Positions 32,306 through 36,227 of a DNA stretch of 36,227 nt are shown one piece after another (the stretch's first letter is position 1; every line of letters begins with the position of its first letter). This stretch comes from Deltaproteobacteria bacterium. Its GTDB lineage: Bacteria > Desulfobacterota > Desulfomonilia > Desulfomonilales > Desulfomonilaceae. The translations under genes were made by a program, and so were the position numbers. The notes beneath the pieces were generated by a model. The model had not been told where the DNA came from. It did no database searches and was given only the letters and a program-made list of their open reading frames with translations. The stretch lies in the NCBI GenBank assembly GCA_016875095.1, contig VGSG01000041.1, forward strand, positions 1-36,227. The letters are read 5' to 3'.

Positions 32306-32718
32306 TCACTTGGGCCACTGCCGGCTTGTCCAGCCGCTCCCTCCATTTGACTCAACAAACCCCATTCTCGATGACGCGCGCCGAATGCTGGGGACCCCCC
32401 TATTCATGAAACGGAGCGCTCAAGTGGGGGCCTTCGTCGGTCTCCACGTCTCCGTATGCTTGTGGCGCAGACCAAGATCAAGTATGGTGATGACTCTGCG
32501 GGACGCGGGGCCCCTGCCATTTGTGGCAGGTCACCCATCGGAACACAACATAGCGTATCGCGTTTGCCGGAATTGTCGATATTTGGCATCCAACAATCGC
32601 GGATTAGTCTTTGGGCCCGGCTGCCGGGTTGTCCGGCGGTCCAGGAGCGTAGGAAATCACGCCACGGGCCGGGCTCGATAGGCCGGCTGTGGCTTTTGCC
32701 AATCAGTGGCGCCGGCGC
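32306..32718 (+). other. Gap before the ankyrin gene, with a perfect hairpin
   Basis: No convincing gene. CCTGCCA (32513-32519) and TGGCAGG (32524-32530) form a 7-bp stem with a four-base loop. No T tract follows. It could be a processed or attenuating element in the leader of the ankyrin mRNA. Confidence 0.4.
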
Positions 32719-33300
32719 ATGGAAGAAGCTCTCTTCGCCGCGGTGAAAGCGGCTAACCTAGCTAAACTACGAATGCTCATCGAAGTGGGCGCGGAGGTCA
32801 ACGCGCGGGACCCGGTGGGGTGGACTCCATTGATGTGGGCGTGCGCGCTCAACCTGTCTGAAGTTGTGAGGGTCCTCCTGGAGCATGGCGCCGACACGGA
32901 GCAAGCCGACGAATATGGCGCGACGGCCTTGATGAAAGCCTGCCGTCAAGGCAACCTTGAGGTGGCCGACCTCCTGCTCAAGTACGGGGCTGATGTGAAC
33001 GCCACGGATGTCTTGGGGTGGACGGCCCTGATGCGAGCGGCCCATCGCGGCCATGAGACCCTGTTGAGGCTGCTGTTGGAGCACAATCCCGAGGCCGAGA
33101 TCGCTGACGGCGCCGGCGCCACAGCGCTCATTCTGGCCGCGGCAGAAGGCCACGCGGGGGTCGTTAAAGCGCTGTTGGAGTGGGGAGTCGATTGCGAGGC
33201 TCAGGACAAAGCCGGTAGAACCGCGATGGCGTGGGCGCTCTCGCGAGAGCACATACCGGTCGTCGATTTATTGAAGACGATGGGGATGCGCCCCAAATAG
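32719..33300 (+). CDS. Ankyrin-repeat protein
   Basis: 193 residues from the ATG at 32719; a GTG at 32689 would add ten basic residues. About five ankyrin repeats run through the whole protein, each with the pattern GxTALMxAxxxGHxxVVxxLLxxGA (such as GWTPLMWACALNLSEVVRVLLEHGAD). There is no signal peptide or other domain. Ankyrin proteins act as binding scaffolds; no partner can be named from sequence. It lies 59 bases upstream of the CoA-ligase alpha gene and is probably co-transcribed with it. Confidence 0.88.
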   Translation: MEEALFAAVKAANLAKLRMLIEVGAEVNARDPVGWTPLMWACALNLSEVVRVLLEHGADTEQADEYGATALMKACRQGNLEVADLLLKYGADVNATDVLGWTALMRAAHRGHETLLRLLLEHNPEAEIADGAGATALILAAAEGHAGVVKALLEWGVDCEAQDKAGRTAMAWALSREHIPVVDLLKTMGMRPK

Positions 33301-33359
33301 CGCGCATATGATTTCCCGATCCGATTGCGATGCTTTGGATGTGGAGGATTCGACAATAG

Positions 33360-34733
33360 ATGGAGCGTTTCGTGCGTCCCGGAAGCGTCGCGGTAATCGG
33401 AGCATCTGCGGATAGACGCAAAGTCGGTTATGCGATGCAAGCCAATGCCAGGGCGAGTCTCGGCGATCGTTGCCACCTCGTGAACCCCGCGTATAAGGAG
33501 ATCGAAGGTCTGCCTTGTTACCCCAGCGTTGAGGACCTCCCCGTTGTGGTCGATCTCGCAATCGTTTTCGTCCGCGCCCCTCTTGTTCCCGACGTGTTGA
33601 GGGCTTGCGGCCGTAAGGGCATACGGAGAGTCATGATCCAGAGCGCCGGATTCGCGGAAACGGGCGAGCAAGGCCGGGCGCTTCAGGATGAATGTTTGGC
33701 GACCGCTCGGGAATACGGGGTGAGAATCTGGGGACCCAACTGCATGGGCGTTGTCAACGGACAAACCAAAATGGCGCTCTCTTTCATGCGGCCGAACCTG
33801 TGGCGGAATAGCCTGCGTCCTGGGGGCGTCTCTCTCATTGTGCAAAGCGGCATGTTGGCCGCCGGTTTTCTCATGCAGATTCTCAGCGAGAATTACTTCG
33901 GCCTGAATCTGGCCTGTTCCATAGGAAATCGGTCGGACATTAACGAATGCGACCTGCTGGAATACATGGCCGACGATCCGTGCACGGAAGTGGTGGCGAT
34001 GTATCTGGAATCCATCGCGGACGTTCAGCGATTTCGCGAAGCCGTCACCCGATTGAACCGGCCGGTGCTTTTGCTGAAGGGCGGCGCCAGCGCTCAGGGA
34101 GCGAAAGCTGCGCTGAGTCACACGGCAAGTATGGCCGGTAACGCGAAAATTTCAGAGGGCCTCTTTCGGCAGCTAGGCATTCTAAGGGCCGTGGATTTCA
34201 TTGAATTGATGGACCTCACCAAGGCTCATGTGCTGTGGAGGAAGAAGAGCGCGGGGAATAGGGTGGCGATAGCCACGTTTAGTGGGGCGGCCGGCATCGT
34301 TGCCACCGACCACGTGATGGGGAGGGGGATGGTCATGGCCGATCTGAGCCCTCAGACTGTCCGGCGGCTGACGTCCATATATCCGGACTGGATGGAGCCG
34401 GGAAATCCTCTGGACCTCTGGCCCGCTATCGAACGGAACGGCGTAACGCGGGTCTATTACGAAGTGAGCGATGCTCTCCTGAACGACCCAGGAGTAGACG
34501 CAATTCATTTCCACATATTTGTGGAGGAATCCCTCCTCAAGCGGGGTCTTGACTTTCTCCATGTCCTCGGAAAAGCGCCCAAGCCGGTTGCTTTCTGGAT
34601 GATCGGTGACACGGCCTATTTCAGGGGTTTTCGAGACAGGGTTGAGTCTTTGGGCATTCCGGTCTTTACCGAGATCGAGCGCGGAATCCGCTGCCTCAAA
34701 GCCATAACCGACTCAATCGCAAACAATTCTTAG
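33360..34733 (+). CDS. NDP-forming acyl-CoA synthetase, alpha subunit (CoA-binding/ligase)
   Basis: A 457-residue protein. A Rossmann CoA-binding domain opens it (VAVIGASADRRKVGY, residues 10-24), then a succinyl-CoA-ligase-like domain with GPNCMG (125-130), and a second ligase domain. The phosphorylated histidine of the family lies at His254 in LSHTASMAG. The family makes ATP (or GTP) from acyl-CoA, ADP and phosphate, or runs in reverse to activate an acid. The ATP-grasp beta part is not fused and no beta gene is in the window, so the partner must be elsewhere. GGAGG lies 11 bases before the ATG. Confidence 0.85.
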   Translation: MERFVRPGSVAVIGASADRRKVGYAMQANARASLGDRCHLVNPAYKEIEGLPCYPSVEDLPVVVDLAIVFVRAPLVPDVLRACGRKGIRRVMIQSAGFAETGEQGRALQDECLATAREYGVRIWGPNCMGVVNGQTKMALSFMRPNLWRNSLRPGGVSLIVQSGMLAAGFLMQILSENYFGLNLACSIGNRSDINECDLLEYMADDPCTEVVAMYLESIADVQRFREAVTRLNRPVLLLKGGASAQGAKAALSHTASMAGNAKISEGLFRQLGILRAVDFIELMDLTKAHVLWRKKSAGNRVAIATFSGAAGIVATDHVMGRGMVMADLSPQTVRRLTSIYPDWMEPGNPLDLWPAIERNGVTRVYYEVSDALLNDPGVDAIHFHIFVEESLLKRGLDFLHVLGKAPKPVAFWMIGDTAYFRGFRDRVESLGIPVFTEIERGIRCLKAITDSIANNS

Positions 34734-34783
34734 GCGCAGGCGTTCAATTACGGGTGGCAAAAGGAATGCTCGTCGGTTGCAGA

Positions 34784-35977
34784 CTATTCGAATCTCATGG
34801 CGTCGACTGGGTCCAGCTTCCCTGCTTTCCGCGCAGGGATCACTCCTGAGAGCACGCCGATGACTATGCCCAGAATTACCGACCAAAAGAGGCTCGCGAC
34901 CATGACCGCGTAATTGGGGTCCATATCCAACGCGTTACTAAGGAAATAGACGGCAATAATACCCAGGGTCATGCCCACGGCCGCGCCTATCAGACTCACC
35001 GTGAGTGACTCACACATGAACTGGAGCATGATCATGGGTTCCGTGGCGCCCACTGCTTTGCGCAGTCCCACTTCACGGGTGCGTTCGCTCACCACGGCCA
35101 GCATGACGTTTGTAATGCCCAGTCCGCCTAGGGCCAGAGTCACTCCGATGGCCGCATAGACAAAGAATTTAAATACAAAGATGATGGTCTTGATGATATT
35201 CAGGCTCTCTGCATAATATTTCACGTGAATGGCGCTGGCGTATCCCGGCTGATTCGCTCGCAGTAGATTTTCCGCGGCCTCTCTGAGATTTTGCACCACG
35301 TCCCAATTGACCGCTCGAATATAGACGTCCCGGATTTTGTCCATCGCCGGGAATTGGCTCTTGGCCACAGATATGGGCAGCAGTATGCTCTCCAGGAGTT
35401 CCTGGTCCTCCGCGCCGCCTAAAACGCCGATCACCCGAAAGGACCGGCCGTGCATTGCAATCACCTGGTCGAGGGATGGCGAGCCTTCACCAAAGAACTT
35501 GTTTTCCACTTTCTTGCCGATCACGCACACGTGTCGGCGCTGCTCGATGTCTTCTCCGGTGAAGATACGCCCCTTGGAGACCGGGAGATGTAACGCCCTG
35601 AAGAAATCGGGGTCCACTCCCATGAGCTTCGCGCTCATCTTCTCTCGACGGTAATGGACCTCTTTCTCACGGCTCCAAACTGCCGGCGCCACCGCTAGAA
35701 CCCCGGGAAGTCCTTTGAGATCTTCTATGTCCTTGTTGGAGTACTCGCCCTGGTGCCAACGCACAGTTCTGGCGAAATCCCATTCCGCCTTCACAATAGT
35801 CGCGCTGCCCAAGACCTCCAGATTGTAGCCCAGGTTGCTTTCCACCGAATCGCCGATGGTGAGCACCGTGATGAGCGCTCCGATCCCCAGGGAAATTCCA
35901 AGAAAAGCGCCCTTGTACCGCCTCTTATTGCGATAGATCTGCAACCAGGAGAGCCTTATCAAATCCGCGGCGAGCAT
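34784..35977 (-). CDS. ABC transporter permease of the MacB/FtsX type
   Basis: 397 residues from the ATG at 35975-35977; a TTG three codons earlier is possible. One membrane helix near the N-terminus (about 26-42), a large periplasmic MacB-type domain (about 45-260), then three C-terminal membrane helices (about 270-295, 325-350 and 365-385). It contains the FtsX-domain segment ERTREVGLRKAVGATEPMI. This is the four-helix layout of MacB-like permeases that drive efflux or lipoprotein release (LolC/MacB). The ATPase and any adaptor gene are not within the window. A promoter-like pair lies at 36060-36087. Confidence 0.88.
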   Translation of the reverse strand: MLAADLIRLSWLQIYRNKRRYKGAFLGISLGIGALITVLTIGDSVESNLGYNLEVLGSATIVKAEWDFARTVRWHQGEYSNKDIEDLKGLPGVLAVAPAVWSREKEVHYRREKMSAKLMGVDPDFFRALHLPVSKGRIFTGEDIEQRRHVCVIGKKVENKFFGEGSPSLDQVIAMHGRSFRVIGVLGGAEDQELLESILLPISVAKSQFPAMDKIRDVYIRAVNWDVVQNLREAAENLLRANQPGYASAIHVKYYAESLNIIKTIIFVFKFFVYAAIGVTLALGGLGITNVMLAVVSERTREVGLRKAVGATEPMIMLQFMCESLTVSLIGAAVGMTLGIIAVYFLSNALDMDPNYAVMVASLFWSVILGIVIGVLSGVIPARKAGKLDPVDAMRFE

Positions 35978-36227
35978 AAGAACCAACCGTCGTGAAAGGA
36001 GCGGGCGCGTATTGGCGGGAAGCCCTCTGTGGGGCCTCCTCTTTCATTCAAACATATAAATTTAACAGCTTCCCGGAGAATAGTCAAAGGGCCGACCCCC
36101 AGCACGGGAATCCTCCCGTGGCCCTCCTCGACCGGCCATGCGGGACCGGCTTCCTGCGTATCTCATTCGCGCGCCGCCCTATCGGGCTCTGCGCACCGAT
36201 TCCCTTTCTTATATACTTTCGCTTGAG
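35978..36227. other. Right-edge region upstream of the permease gene
   Basis: CACGGGA (36103-36109) and TCCCGTG (36114-36120) form a perfect 7-bp hairpin with a four-base loop. No gene is supported here. Confidence 0.4.
36060..36087 (-). promoter_or_regulatory. Candidate promoter of the permease gene
   Basis: Minus-strand TTGACT (36087-36082), a 16-base spacer and TTAAAT (36065-36060), the only AT-rich part of the gap. Confidence 0.35.

Noticed and set aside
32193-32681. A 162-codon plus-strand ORF overlapping the end of the carboxypeptidase-regulatory-like protein gene
   Set aside because: Rich in Arg and Pro with no fold-like pattern, no ribosome-binding site, and it overlaps a better gene in another frame.

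Overview
The window looks like a piece of the chromosome of an anaerobic, Gram-negative sulfate reducer, probably a Desulfobacterota (a Desulfomonile- or Syntrophobacter-like lineage is my inference). The evidence is a dissimilatory-type ATP sulfurylase, a 2-oxoacid:ferredoxin oxidoreductase start, a 2-hydroxyacyl-CoA dehydratase activase-type giant protein, oxygen-sensitive radical SAM enzymes, outer-membrane and lipoprotein genes, and TrmFO. There are no insertion sequences, phage genes, CRISPR arrays or rRNA genes. Most genes are on the minus strand and read towards position 1.

Layout. 1-5280: the truncated start of a 2-oxoacid:ferredoxin oxidoreductase alpha subunit, then a GlcD/GlcF-type 2-hydroxyacid dehydrogenase with an Nramp-fold transporter. 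The last three genes lie between two copies of a palindromic intergenic repeat. 5281-8009: DjlA co-chaperone, a radical SAM enzyme of the B12-binding superfamily, and initiator tRNA-fMet. 8170-12916: inositol monophosphatase coupled to xseA, a divergent outer-membrane barrel protein, and trmFO. 12967-17843: a MNT/HepT toxin-antitoxin pair, a small hypothetical protein, and a signalling operon of thioredoxin-like [2Fe-2S] ferredoxin, membrane sensor (HAMP, kinase H-box, receiver, PAS) and SpoIIE phosphatase. 18116-23249: a 1400-residue double-ASKHA dehydratase-activase protein and a radical SAM protein. 23341-26741: a lipoprotein, a TPR envelope protein and divergent rlpA. 26964-28531: sat and a small downstream gene, ended by a strong terminator. 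28619-36227: a LysM/M23 lipoprotein, a periplasmic coiled-coil protein, a membrane protein with a carboxypeptidase-regulatory-like fold, an ankyrin protein, an NDP-forming acyl-CoA synthetase alpha subunit and a MacB/FtsX-type permease.

How the genes fit together. Sat activates sulfate for respiration. GlcD/GlcF probably feeds electrons from a 2-hydroxyacid into the membrane or a quinone pool. The dehydratase activase, the CoA ligase subunit and the 2-oxoacid oxidoreductase belong to acyl-CoA and ferredoxin-based anaerobic metabolism. RlpA, the M23 lipoprotein and the coiled-coil protein suggest a loose cell-envelope cluster around sat.

The most unusual locus is the ferredoxin-sensor-phosphatase operon. 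Its sensor keeps a histidine-kinase H-box but has lost the ATPase domain, and it ends in a motif I associate with hydrogenase-type sensors that act on SpoIIE phosphatases. Other points of interest are a near-leaderless rlpA promoter, a sat-linked small gene with a 10-base Shine-Dalgarno match, the Nramp-like carrier that lacks the metal-binding motifs, and a strongly structured gene-free segment at about 29690-29911. Everything here was read by eye; no search or folding program was run.
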